Source of the DNA: Balneolales bacterium
GTDB lineage: Bacteria > Bacteroidota > Rhodothermia > Balneolales > Natronogracilivirgulaceae
Assembly (NCBI GenBank): GCA_007133875.1
Contig: SLLW01000361.1
Location: 1 to 9,479 of the forward strand
Direction: 5' to 3'
DNA length: 9,479 nucleotides
Under the pieces are notes generated by a model. It was not told where the DNA came from. It saw only the letters and a list, made by a program, of their open reading frames with translations, and ran no database searches. Below, piece after piece: positions 1-6,966 of the stretch. Position 1 is the first letter of the stretch. Each line of letters opens with the position of its first letter. The position numbers were made by a program, and so were the translations under genes.

Positions 1-195
1 ACATACGGATATGCACGAATGTACAGCGGGGTCTCTACCGAGAGTTTTCTGAAACATATTACGTTTCAAAAACTTGACCGGGAGGGGTTGAAAGCGATTG
101 CCCCTGCCGTTACAAAAATGGCAGAAGTGGAGCACCTTCATGCGCATAAACGTGCGGTGACAATTCGTCTGGAACGGATTCAGGATTCAGAATAG
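1..195 (+). CDS. hisD: Histidinol dehydrogenase, C-terminal 64 residues (5' end outside window)
   Basis: HisD catalyses the last two steps of histidine synthesis, the NAD-dependent oxidation of L-histidinol to L-histidine; it is a cytoplasmic zinc-dependent dimer. Only the tail is present, in frame 1 from the first base to the TAG at 193-195. The visible tail has the family pattern: a YARMYSGVS segment, then FQKLDREGL, then the near-terminal [10 protein letters not shown] block. The His encoded at 145-147, just before the Lys of that block, matches the E. coli HisD His419 zinc ligand that reaches into the neighbouring subunit. The tail ends a few residues after this block, as is normal for the family, so the 3' end looks intact. 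Its position directly ahead of hisC supports the call. Codons 1-2 may belong to the usual PT.GYA motif. Nothing can be said about the N-terminal part. Confidence 0.93.
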   Translation, partial: TYGYARMYSGVSTESFLKHITFQKLDREGLKAIAPAVTKMAEVEHLHAHKRAVTIRLERIQDSE

Positions 196-341
196 TAAAC
201 GGATAATTCGTTTTTTTATCGGCCAGATCATTCTCCGGCAGTGCGGGATTCTCCAAATGGCAGCGTATCTTTCCGATTGTCATTACGGGTGTTTGCACCG
301 CCCCGAAATATGATCGCCTGTGAAACCTTTAAATTGAAAGT
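196..341 (+). other. 146-base gap between hisD and hisC, with a weak hairpin and a promoter-like box
   Basis: This gap is long for a histidine operon whose other junctions here are 19 bases or overlapping. Just after the hisD stop, AAACG (197-201) can pair with CGTTT (209-213), with extra G-U and A-U pairs inside, and the T-run continues to 217. This could be a weak terminator or attenuator. Further on, TATCTTTC at 266-273 resembles the TAnnTTTG -7 box of Bacteroidota promoters, with one mismatch at the last base; no convincing -33 element is seen. There is no histidine-rich leader peptide and no ribosome binding site of Shine-Dalgarno type before hisC. I infer that hisC may have its own start of transcription, but the signals are weak. 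Confidence 0.3.
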
Positions 342-1412
342 ATGTCAGAATCGAAAAAATCGTTCAATCCGGATACCTGGGTGCGGCCCAACATCCGCAC
401 CCTCTCACCATATCACGCCGCACGTGATGATTACCATGAGGGCATACTCCTGGATGCCAATGAAAACAGTTTTGGCCCGGCAATCCCAACAGAGCAGCCC
501 CTGCACCGGTACCCCAATACGCGTCTGGATGATCTGCGGCAAAAATGGGCCCGTTATCGTGGAATCACACTCGAACAAGTTTTTGTAGGGGTGGGCAGCG
601 ACGAGGCGATCGATCTGCTGATGCGGGTTTTTTGCGAGCCGGGCCGGGACGAGATTCTGACCACCCCGCCAACGTACGGCATGTATAAAGTCGCCGCCCG
701 CATCAACAATGTGGGGGTATCGGAAGCCACCCTCACTCCCAAGTTCGAGCTTGATGCCCGCGCGGTGTTATCACGAGTGACACAGCGCACCAAACTGATT
801 ATACTCTGTTCGCCCAATAATCCGACAGCAAATATCCTCTCAATGAATGAGATTGAGCGAATTCTGATCGATTTCAACCGGCTGGTGGTTGTGGATGAGG
901 CGTATATTGACTTCAGCGATACCGGCAGCCTGTGTCATCTTCTCGACCGGTATCCAAACCTGGTGATCCTGCAGACCCTCTCCAAGGCGTTCGGGTTGGC
1001 GGCCATCCGCATGGGCGCGGCACTCGCCCATCCATCGGTCATATCATGGATGATGAAGGTCAAGGCTCCCTACAATGTGAACCAGCTTACAGCTGATGTT
1101 GCGATGCAGGCGTTTGACCACGTCGACCGGATGGAAGAGCATGTCCGGAGCATCATTTCGGAGCGAAACCGACTGCAGAAGGCATTGGCAGATCACCCCG
1201 ATGTTGATACCATTTTCCCGTCCGACACCAATTTTATACTGGTCCGGTTCAAACGCGCGCAGCAATGGTATGAGTATCTTGCATCCCGCGGGGTAATTGT
1301 CCGGTATCGGGGTGACCAGATCCACTGCGAAAACACGCTTCGTATCACCGTTGGTACTCCGGCGGAGAATGACCGGTTGCTGGAGGAACTTGCCAAACAT
1401 GATGCATTCTGA
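342..1412 (+). CDS. hisC: Histidinol-phosphate aminotransferase
   Basis: HisC is a cytoplasmic PLP-dependent class I/II aminotransferase that transfers an amino group from glutamate to imidazole-acetol phosphate to give L-histidinol phosphate. The 356-residue length is normal. The N-terminus carries the family LDANEN segment (residues ~37-42). The SPNNPT motif lies at 157-162 and VDEAY at 184-188, with Asp185 the expected partner of the PLP pyridine nitrogen. The SKAFGLA motif puts the PLP-binding lysine at Lys215, with the cofactor-phosphate Arg at 223. LRITVGT near the end supplies the substrate-carboxylate Arg334. All expected catalytic residues are present. The ATG at 342 was chosen because it gives the usual short N-terminal extension ending in the WVRPNIRTL segment typical of HisC from Bacteroidota-like bacteria; no Shine-Dalgarno sequence precedes it. 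It lies between hisD and hisB, as expected of a his operon. Confidence 0.96.
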   Translation: MSESKKSFNPDTWVRPNIRTLSPYHAARDDYHEGILLDANENSFGPAIPTEQPLHRYPNTRLDDLRQKWARYRGITLEQVFVGVGSDEAIDLLMRVFCEPGRDEILTTPPTYGMYKVAARINNVGVSEATLTPKFELDARAVLSRVTQRTKLIILCSPNNPTANILSMNEIERILIDFNRLVVVDEAYIDFSDTGSLCHLLDRYPNLVILQTLSKAFGLAAIRMGAALAHPSVISWMMKVKAPYNVNQLTADVAMQAFDHVDRMEEHVRSIISERNRLQKALADHPDVDTIFPSDTNFILVRFKRAQQWYEYLASRGVIVRYRGDQIHCENTLRITVGTPAENDRLLEELAKHDAF

Positions 1413-1431
1413 CCTAAATAATCGCACCAAC

Positions 1432-2355
1432 ATGTCGCAAAAAATTCTGATTCAGATCGACCCCGCTGCTCTGGCACCAGACAAAGAGGGCCTTCCCATG
1501 AGGTCGGAGTCTCTCAGCGCACTGAAGAAACTGACGGTCAACGGTATCCTGCTTTCCGGAGACCGGAGTCGTTTCAGCGATCTCATACTCCGTTTGCTGG
1601 AACAGGAAAAAATCGGGATTGCTGATCATCCGGAGGCTGTAACCGGGCAGCAATCCGCCACCGGCCTGCAAGTCGGGTGCGATAACAGCGGGCAGCTTAT
1701 TTTAAAAGGGGGGCCGGAGCCGGCACAAGCATTTCCCGGATGGGCCGAACTGGCACGCCATCTTTTGTTGGAAAGCCGCACTACGACCCACCATCGAAAA
1801 ACCGGCGAAACCGATATTTCGGTGAGTATCAATCTGGACGGAACCGGGAAATCGGATATAAATACCGGGTTGCCCTTCTATGATCACATGCTGGAGCAGA
1901 TTGCGCGACATGGATATATGGATCTTGATATCCGATGCACCGGGGATCTGGAGATCGACGAGCATCACACCATCGAAGACACTGCTATAACGTTGGGCGA
2001 AGCCATCGGAATGGCGTTGGGAGACAAACGCGGTATCGGGCGATACGGATTTATGGTCGCCATGGACGAGACCCGTTCCCTGGTTGCACTGGACCTGTCC
2101 GGACGCCCATGGTGCGAATTTGAAGGTGAATTTCGTCGCGAAAAAGTGGGTGAATTTCCGACGGAGATGACCAGGCATTTTTTCCACTCGCTGGCCATGT
2201 CCCTGAAGGCCACCCTTCATGTAGCGGTGAAAGGTGAAAACGATCATCACCAGATCGAGGCTTGTTTTAAAGGGTTGGCACGTGCTTTACGCCAGGCAGT
2301 GGATCGTAACGAAAATTATCTCGATATTCTGCCTTCATCGAAAGGACTGTTATGA
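1432..2355 (+). CDS. hisB: Imidazoleglycerol-phosphate dehydratase with a shrunken, degenerate HAD-like N-terminal domain
   Basis: The C-terminal ~192 residues (from about Arg116) are a complete imidazoleglycerol-phosphate dehydratase, which converts IGP to imidazole-acetol phosphate using two metal ions. The metal motifs are both present: DEHHTIED at 176-183, and DHHQIE at 271-276. The TGLPFYDHML and MDETRS blocks are intact. The first ~113 residues are not part of a plain dehydratase. They look like a remnant of the HAD phosphatase domain found in bifunctional E. coli-type HisB. A beta strand KILIQID (4-10) sits where motif I should be, but the DxD pair reads D10-P-A12. A GDRSRFSD segment (43-50) resembles motif IV (GDR.TD). 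The stretch between them, with motif II, the Cys/His zinc loop and the motif III Lys, is missing; the usual domain is about 165 residues. Histidinol-phosphatase activity is therefore unlikely. The start at 1432 is 19 bases after hisC; an ATG at 1399 in the same frame, overlapping hisC, is possible. The gene overlaps hisH by ATGA. Confidence 0.93.
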   Translation: MSQKILIQIDPAALAPDKEGLPMRSESLSALKKLTVNGILLSGDRSRFSDLILRLLEQEKIGIADHPEAVTGQQSATGLQVGCDNSGQLILKGGPEPAQAFPGWAELARHLLLESRTTTHHRKTGETDISVSINLDGTGKSDINTGLPFYDHMLEQIARHGYMDLDIRCTGDLEIDEHHTIEDTAITLGEAIGMALGDKRGIGRYGFMVAMDETRSLVALDLSGRPWCEFEGEFRREKVGEFPTEMTRHFFHSLAMSLKATLHVAVKGENDHHQIEACFKGLARALRQAVDRNENYLDILPSSKGLL

Positions 2356-2966
2356 TTGCAATTATTGATTACAAGGCGGGAAACCTGGCCTCGGTCTCCA
2401 ATGCCATGGACCGGCTGATGGCCGACTACCGCATTACCAACAAACGCACGATCCTGGATGAAGCCGACGCGGTCATCTTCCCGGGGGTGGGTCATGCCGG
2501 GTCTGCCATGCGTGATCTACAAAAAAACGATCTTGACCGCTGGCTTATAGAGACCACCAAACCGGTACTTGGCATTTGTCTGGGGATGCAGCTACTCTAC
2601 GAAACCACAACCGAGGGGCCGACCAATACGCTTGGAATCATACCCGGCCGGCTTGAAAAATTCGACTCCTCCCTTGGGAAAGTACCCCACATGGGCTGGA
2701 ACACCGTCATACCCGTTATCACACATCCGCTGTTTCATAACATCACACCGGGATCACATTTTTACCATGTCCACAGCCATTATGCCCCGGTATTGGAACA
2801 TACCATCGCCGAATCGACCTACTCTGTGGCTTTTACGGCAGCCGTAGCTTACAAAAATTACCTCGGAGTGCAATTTCACCCGGAAAAATCGGGCAAAGCC
2901 GGACAGCAATTGCTGCGTAATTTTGTGAATATGATATATGGCGGAGAACGAACCGTCCGGGCCTGA
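2352..2966 (+). CDS. hisH: Imidazole glycerol phosphate synthase, glutaminase subunit
   Basis: HisH is a class I (triad) glutamine amidotransferase. It hydrolyses glutamine and passes ammonia to HisF, which converts PRFAR into imidazoleglycerol phosphate and AICAR. The 204-residue length is standard. The N-terminus IAIIDYKAGNLASV is the typical family start. The nucleophile elbow GICLGMQLL places the catalytic cysteine at Cys76, and GVQFHPEKSG gives His176 and Glu178, completing the triad. PGVGHAG (around residues 38-44) forms the oxyanion region. The ATG overlaps the hisB stop as ATGA, so translational coupling is likely. Oddly, neither hisA nor hisF follows; the next gene, 95 bases on, is purF. 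HisF must be encoded elsewhere for this enzyme to work. Confidence 0.96.
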   Translation: MIAIIDYKAGNLASVSNAMDRLMADYRITNKRTILDEADAVIFPGVGHAGSAMRDLQKNDLDRWLIETTKPVLGICLGMQLLYETTTEGPTNTLGIIPGRLEKFDSSLGKVPHMGWNTVIPVITHPLFHNITPGSHFYHVHSHYAPVLEHTIAESTYSVAFTAAVAYKNYLGVQFHPEKSGKAGQQLLRNFVNMIYGGERTVRA

Positions 2967-3017
2967 TCACTGAGCAGTTTTCTGCTATTTTCATCTGCTT
3001 TTAGCAACGCTCTTTTG

Positions 3018-3025
3018 TATCTTGT
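3018..3025 (+). promoter_or_regulatory. Possible purF promoter -7 box
   Basis: The 95-base hisH-purF gap is AT-rich and contains TATCTTGT, one base off the TAnnTTTG -7 consensus of Bacteroidota sigma factors, about 37 bases before the purF ATG. A good -33 TTTG was not found at the expected distance, so this is a weak call. It would make purF a separate transcription unit from the his genes. A small hairpin, AGCAG (2973-2977) with CTGCT (2982-2986) and then ATTTT, lies upstream and might partly end his transcription, but its 5-bp stem is marginal. Confidence 0.25.
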
Positions 3026-3061
3026 AAATCTTGACTGTAACCCTAAGATTCTCTGTTCGGA

Positions 3062-4561
3062 ATGTCCGACAAACCTCATGATTACTGCGGCATATTCGGT
3101 ATCTACAATCATCCGGAAGCGGCAGTACACACCTATTACGGCCTTCATGCTCTTCAACACCGGGGCCAGGAGTCGGCAGGGATTGTAACCTCCTGGTTCG
3201 ATCCACTGAAAAGTATTCCGGTAATGCCCCAGCACAAAGGTTTTGGGCTGGTACTGAATGTTTTTGAGGATCAGAAAATTTTTACCGGCAAACTGCACGG
3301 GCACGCTGCCATTGGCCACAACCGCTACTCAACATCCGGATCGGCGATCAACTCCACCAATATTCAGCCTTTTCGGGTTCATTATAAAAACGGAAACCTT
3401 GCCATCGGGCATAATGGCAACCTGACCAACGCCACCAAATTGCGCAGTAAACTGGAAAACCGCGGTGTTATTTTCCAGAGTACCTCCGACACCGAACTCA
3501 TACTGCACCTGATCTCCCATAGCGAAAAGTCGACACAACTCGACCAGATACTGGACGCCCTGCAGGAGATTGAAGGGGCCTACTGCCTGGTACTTCTGAC
3601 CGACGACAAGCTCATCGCCGTACGTGATCCCAACGGGTTTCGTCCGCTTGCGCTTGGAAGGAAGGACGACAGCTGGATTGTCGCGAGTGAAACCTGCGCA
3701 TTTGATATCAATGATGCCGAATATATCCGGGATGTACAGCCCGGAGAGGTCCTGATCATTGACCGGGAGACCCTGGAAAGTGGTGAGCCGCGCTCCAGGT
3801 TTCTGGAACGCAAACCGAACACCAACATCAGCCAGTGTATATTCGAGTATGTCTATTTCGCCCGGCCCGACAGCAGCATCTTCGGGGAGAATACCGATAA
3901 AATCCGGCGAAAAATCGGGAAATATCTGGCTCGGGAACATCCTATCCCGGATGTGACAAAAACCCGAAACGAAAAACACCCTATTGTAATTTCTGTCCCG
4001 GATTCCAGCAATACCGCAGCACTGGGTTATGCCCATGAAAATCAGAAGCTCGGTTACGAATGCAAATATGAGATCGGACTGATCCGGAATCACTATGTGG
4101 GACGCACTTTTATCTCCCCCGGACAGGCTTCGCGTGATCTCAAAGTACGTACCAAGTTCAATACTGTCAAAGGGGTGTTGAAAGACCGGATTGTCTTTCT
4201 GGTTGATGACTCCATTGTCCGGGGTACAACCTCTGCTCACCTTGTAAAAATGATTCGAAAGGCCGGGCCCAGCGAAATCCATTTTCTGGTAAGTTCACCG
4301 CAGATCGTCAACCCCTGTTTTTACGGGATGGACTTTCCCAGTCCCGAAGAGCTGATTGCAAATGTATATGACAAAGACACCGATCGTATTGCAAATGCCA
4401 TTGGGGTCGATTCACTGAGGTACCTGTCACCGAAAGGGCTGGTTGATGCCGTAAAAGAGGCGCACCCAAAAGGTTTTGGCTACTGTACGGCCTGTTTCAC
4501 CGGAGAATACCCGGTTCCGGTCACCACACAGATGCAAAAAGAAGAAAACGAATATTATTAA
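3062..4561 (+). CDS. purF: Amidophosphoribosyltransferase (glutamine-PRPP amidotransferase), iron-sulfur type with propeptide
   Basis: PurF commits PRPP to purine synthesis, making 5-phosphoribosylamine from PRPP and glutamine. At 499 residues it has the usual two domains. The N-terminal Ntn glutaminase should begin at Cys9 after removal of an 8-residue propeptide; it includes HNRYST (86-91, Arg88) and HNGN (117-120). The C-terminal phosphoribosyltransferase domain carries the PRPP loop VDDSIVRGTT, with Asp382 and Asp383. Four cysteines match the [4Fe-4S] ligands of the Bacillus subtilis enzyme: Cys259 in QCIFEY, Cys419 in NPCFYG, and the pair Cys475/Cys478 in GYCTAC. This is therefore the self-processed, oxygen-sensitive iron-sulfur form, not the clusterless E. 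coli form. The start at 3062 is fixed by the short propeptide. Placement next to his genes is notable because both pathways draw on PRPP and HisHF releases the purine intermediate AICAR. Confidence 0.96.
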   Translation: MSDKPHDYCGIFGIYNHPEAAVHTYYGLHALQHRGQESAGIVTSWFDPLKSIPVMPQHKGFGLVLNVFEDQKIFTGKLHGHAAIGHNRYSTSGSAINSTNIQPFRVHYKNGNLAIGHNGNLTNATKLRSKLENRGVIFQSTSDTELILHLISHSEKSTQLDQILDALQEIEGAYCLVLLTDDKLIAVRDPNGFRPLALGRKDDSWIVASETCAFDINDAEYIRDVQPGEVLIIDRETLESGEPRSRFLERKPNTNISQCIFEYVYFARPDSSIFGENTDKIRRKIGKYLAREHPIPDVTKTRNEKHPIVISVPDSSNTAALGYAHENQKLGYECKYEIGLIRNHYVGRTFISPGQASRDLKVRTKFNTVKGVLKDRIVFLVDDSIVRGTTSAHLVKMIRKAGPSEIHFLVSSPQIVNPCFYGMDFPSPEELIANVYDKDTDRIANAIGVDSLRYLSPKGLVDAVKEAHPKGFGYCTACFTGEYPVPVTTQMQKEENEYY

Positions 4562-4596
4562 CGGCTTCTTCAGCAGATTTTTCAAATAACAACGGT

Positions 4597-5196
4597 ATGG
4601 CCATTACAAAAGCAGCATATTTGCTAAGTGCTCCGGATCTCTCTTTCTGTCCGGATGGCAATCTGCCGGAAATCTGTTTCGCCGGACGATCCAATGTGGG
4701 GAAATCCTCCGTGATCAATGCCCTGACCAGACGTAAAAACCTGGCCCACACCAGCAACACCCCGGGGAAAACACGCAGTTTGAACTATTATCTTATCGAT
4801 GATGCCTGGCATCTGGTGGATCTTCCCGGTTATGGGTATGCCAAAATATCGAAAAAGGAGCAATCGCGATGGGGCCGGGAAATGAAACGGTATCTGCTGG
4901 AACGAAACGCCCTGCAACTGGTGGTTGTATTGCTGGATGTGCGCCATGCCCCATCGGCACTGGACGAAGAGTTTCTCTTCTTTCTGGGAGAGAACGGAAT
5001 TCCATTCTGTATTGTACAAAACAAAGCAGATAAAATATCCAAGTCCCGGTTGATGCAACAAAAAGCAAACATTAACCAGCTGCTGAAAGAGATGAATATC
5101 GATGTTCCTCTTTTTCAATCATCAGCGATCATACCCGAAACACTTGATGAACTACTGACTTTTATCGGAGAATATGTGCAGGATGCAAAACTGTAA
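4597..5196 (+). CDS. engB: Ribosome-assembly GTPase EngB/YsxC/YihA
   Basis: This is a small essential TRAFAC-class GTPase that helps late maturation of the 50S ribosomal subunit in many bacteria. The 199-residue length fits the family. The GTPase motifs are all visible: G1 GRSNVGKSS at residues 30-38, the G2 region NTPGKTRSLNYY at 54-65 with the switch Thr, G3 DLPGYGYA at 75-82, G4 NKAD at 142-145, and G5 SSA at 175-177. The TPGKTRSLNYY and DLPGYGYAK segments are diagnostic of EngB rather than Era or EngA. The protein is soluble, with no signal peptide. The ATG at 4597 follows purF by 35 bases with no clear terminator between them, so the two are probably cotranscribed; no Shine-Dalgarno sequence is seen. 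The functional link with its neighbours appears to be growth-related only. Confidence 0.95.
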   Translation: MAITKAAYLLSAPDLSFCPDGNLPEICFAGRSNVGKSSVINALTRRKNLAHTSNTPGKTRSLNYYLIDDAWHLVDLPGYGYAKISKKEQSRWGREMKRYLLERNALQLVVVLLDVRHAPSALDEEFLFFLGENGIPFCIVQNKADKISKSRLMQQKANINQLLKEMNIDVPLFQSSAIIPETLDELLTFIGEYVQDAKL

Positions 5197-5231
5197 AAGT
5201 ACAATGATTCATTTCTTCATGATAACATATA

Positions 5232-5245
5232 TCGGTCAATACCGA
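5232..5245. promoter_or_regulatory. Short inverted repeat in the serA leader
   Basis: TCGGT (5232-5236) and ACCGA (5241-5245) form a perfect 5-base dyad around CAAT, 27 bases before the serA ATG, in the AT-rich 76-base engB-serA gap. It could be an operator half-site pair or a small leader hairpin near a serA promoter. A dyad this short arises by chance fairly often, so this is only a pointer. Confidence 0.15.
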
Positions 5246-5272
5246 ATGAACCCTAAAAACTGATCTATTCAA

Positions 5273-6859
5273 ATGGCTTATAAAGCACTCTTACTGGATG
5301 GTGTAGATGCTATCTGCGGAGAAATATTCAAACAACGTGGATTCGAAGTTACCCAGGCACAAAAAATGCCTGTTGAAGAGCTTGAAGAAATCATTGGCGA
5401 TTACGATACCATGGTCGTACGCAGTGCCACCAAGGTGACCGATTCGCTTCTTGCCAAGGCAAATAAGATGCGGGTCGTCGGACGGGCCGGTGTCGGTGTC
5501 GACAATATTGACCTTGATGCCGCCACACGATTGGGGATTTTGGTGATGAACACCCCTGACGGCAACACGATCTCCACCGCAGAACATACCTGCGGGATGA
5601 TCCTTGCCCTCTCCCGAAACATACCGGCTGCTGTTTCCTCACTTAAAGAGGGCCGCTGGGACCGGAAAAAGTATCTGGGAACCGAAGTCCACGGAAAAAC
5701 CCTCGGAATTGTCGGTCTGGGAAAAATCGGATCCAACGTAGCTGCCCGGATGAAATCGTTCGGGATGCATGTAGTCGGTTACGATCCGTACACCACCCAC
5801 GAGCGGGCTGCAGAGATGGGGGTTGAGATGATGGAGCTTGAGAATGTCCTCGGCGCAGCGGACTACCTGACCGTCCACACACCACTCACAGATCAAACCC
5901 GCGACCTTGTCAGCCTCAAAAACAAAGAGAAGATCAAACCGGGTATATTCCTTGTCAACTGCGCCCGTGGCGGAATCTACAACGAAGGGGATCTTGGAAA
6001 ACTGATAGAGGACGGAACCGTCGGTGCGGTGGCACTCGATGTCTACAGCGAAGAGCCTCCGGAAGGCGAACTTGCCGAGCTGCTGAAACACCCTTCCGTT
6101 ATCTGCACCCCTCATCTTGGCGCATCCACTCAGGAAGCCCAGGGCAAAGTTGCCGAACAGATCGCCTCACAAATCGCTGATGCCTTCGAACAGAAGGGAT
6201 ATCAGGGCAGCCTGAACGGCAAATCCATTGCACTCAGCACCAATAAAGAGGTTCAGCCGTTCCTTCAGCTTGCCGAAAAGTTCGGACGATTTCTGTCACA
6301 GATCGCACCCAAACACACCGACGAACTCTCCATCACATTCAGCGGAGACTGTGCCAAGCACTCACAGGTCGTGACCGACTCCCTGCTCAGCGGATTCATG
6401 AAGGGCAGTGTGGATGATGTTGTCAACCTGATTAACGCACGGTATCATGCCGAAACCCGCGGACTCAAAATCTCGGAAACCATCAGTAAGGAATCACAGA
6501 CATTTTCTGACCTGATCACCGTGGATCTGGGCTCGAAAGCGGATTACCGAAAACTGTCAGCCACACCTTTTGGGGACAATGACTACCGTATTGTCGTTAT
6601 TGATGGTTTCAGTATTGAAATCCATTTGGAAGGCGAAATCATTCTCTACCGCAATATCGATAAACCCGGTATGCTGGCTGCAACAAGCGGAGCGCTGGCC
6701 GAACGGAATATCAACATCGCCTCCCTGAGCCTGGGAAGGGATGTCAAAGACAACCAGGCCATTACAGCATTCGCTGTAGATACCAACCTGGATCAAAAAG
6801 ATATCGCGCACATCAGCCAGATTGACGGTGTGCATGTGGTTAAATATGTAAGCATGTAA
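5273..6859 (+). CDS. serA: D-3-phosphoglycerate dehydrogenase, long form with ACT domain
   Basis: SerA oxidises 3-phosphoglycerate to 3-phosphohydroxypyruvate with NAD, the first step of serine synthesis, in the cytoplasm. At 528 residues it is the long (type I) form: substrate and nucleotide-binding domains (~1-315), an intervening ASB-type allosteric domain (~320-450), and a C-terminal ACT domain (~457-528). The Rossmann motif GLGKIG occupies 148-153. Catalytic residues fall at Arg232 (NCARGG), Glu261 (DVYSEEPP) and His281 (TPHLGAS). In the ACT domain, Asp463 (IDKPG) and Asn481 (NINIAS) sit where, from memory, the equally long Mycobacterium tuberculosis enzyme binds inhibitory serine, so feedback inhibition by serine is plausible. 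The ATG at 5273 gives the normal YKALLLDGVD start; no Shine-Dalgarno is seen. It lies 76 bases after engB and is followed by a strong terminator, making it the last gene of the plus-strand run. Confidence 0.97.
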   Translation: MAYKALLLDGVDAICGEIFKQRGFEVTQAQKMPVEELEEIIGDYDTMVVRSATKVTDSLLAKANKMRVVGRAGVGVDNIDLDAATRLGILVMNTPDGNTISTAEHTCGMILALSRNIPAAVSSLKEGRWDRKKYLGTEVHGKTLGIVGLGKIGSNVAARMKSFGMHVVGYDPYTTHERAAEMGVEMMELENVLGAADYLTVHTPLTDQTRDLVSLKNKEKIKPGIFLVNCARGGIYNEGDLGKLIEDGTVGAVALDVYSEEPPEGELAELLKHPSVICTPHLGASTQEAQGKVAEQIASQIADAFEQKGYQGSLNGKSIALSTNKEVQPFLQLAEKFGRFLSQIAPKHTDELSITFSGDCAKHSQVVTDSLLSGFMKGSVDDVVNLINARYHAETRGLKISETISKESQTFSDLITVDLGSKADYRKLSATPFGDNDYRIVVIDGFSIEIHLEGEIILYRNIDKPGMLAATSGALAERNINIASLSLGRDVKDNQAITAFAVDTNLDQKDIAHISQIDGVHVVKYVSM

Positions 6860-6878
6860 CAGATGTAAAACAGGTCCC

Positions 6879-6900
6879 CAGAAACCCGCACGGGTTTCTG
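6879..6900. repeat. Perfect hairpin just after serA, without a T-run
   Basis: CAGAAACCCG (6879-6888) and CGGGTTTCTG (6891-6900) are exact reverse complements separated by CA, in practice a 9-bp stem with a GCAC loop. It lies 19 bases past the serA stop. No T-run follows on the plus strand. On the minus strand a TTTT appears only about seven bases beyond it. It could stabilise the 3' end of the serA transcript or act as an mRNA processing site; it is not a classical terminator on its own. Confidence 0.6.
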
Positions 6901-6915
6901 TACGCAAAAATCATT

Positions 6916-6966
6916 ACGGAGCATCGCAGTCTGTGCTTATCACGACTGACCGGTGCTCCGTTTTTT
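6916..6966 (+). terminator. Intrinsic terminator of the serA transcript, possibly bidirectional
   Basis: ACGGAGCA (6916-6923) pairs perfectly with TGCTCCGT (6954-6961). Inside, CAGTC (6927-6931) pairs with GACTG (6944-6948), and GTG (6933-6935) can pair with CAC (6941-6943). A run of six Ts (6961-6966) follows at once, the pattern of Rho-independent termination on the plus strand. Read on the minus strand, the same stem is followed five bases later by TTTTT (6910-6906), so it may also stop transcripts coming from the convergent protease gene. Confidence 0.85.

Noticed and set aside
196..341. Histidine leader peptide or T-box upstream of hisC
   Set aside because: No run of His codons and no recognisable T-box sequence is present in the gap.
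1297..1431. A longer N-terminus for hisB starting inside hisC
   Set aside because: The extra 45 codons overlap the conserved hisC 3' end and do not supply the missing HAD motifs. The ATG at 1432 (or at most 1399) is more likely.
2973..2991. Terminator after hisH (AGCAG/CTGCT hairpin followed by ATTTT)
   Set aside because: The stem is only 5 bp and the T-run is short and interrupted, so it is too weak to call as a separate terminator feature.
3329..4282. A 317-codon open frame on the minus strand inside purF
   Set aside because: It lies wholly opposite purF, whose motifs are complete, and its translation shows no recognisable domain. It is a shadow of the purF codon pattern.
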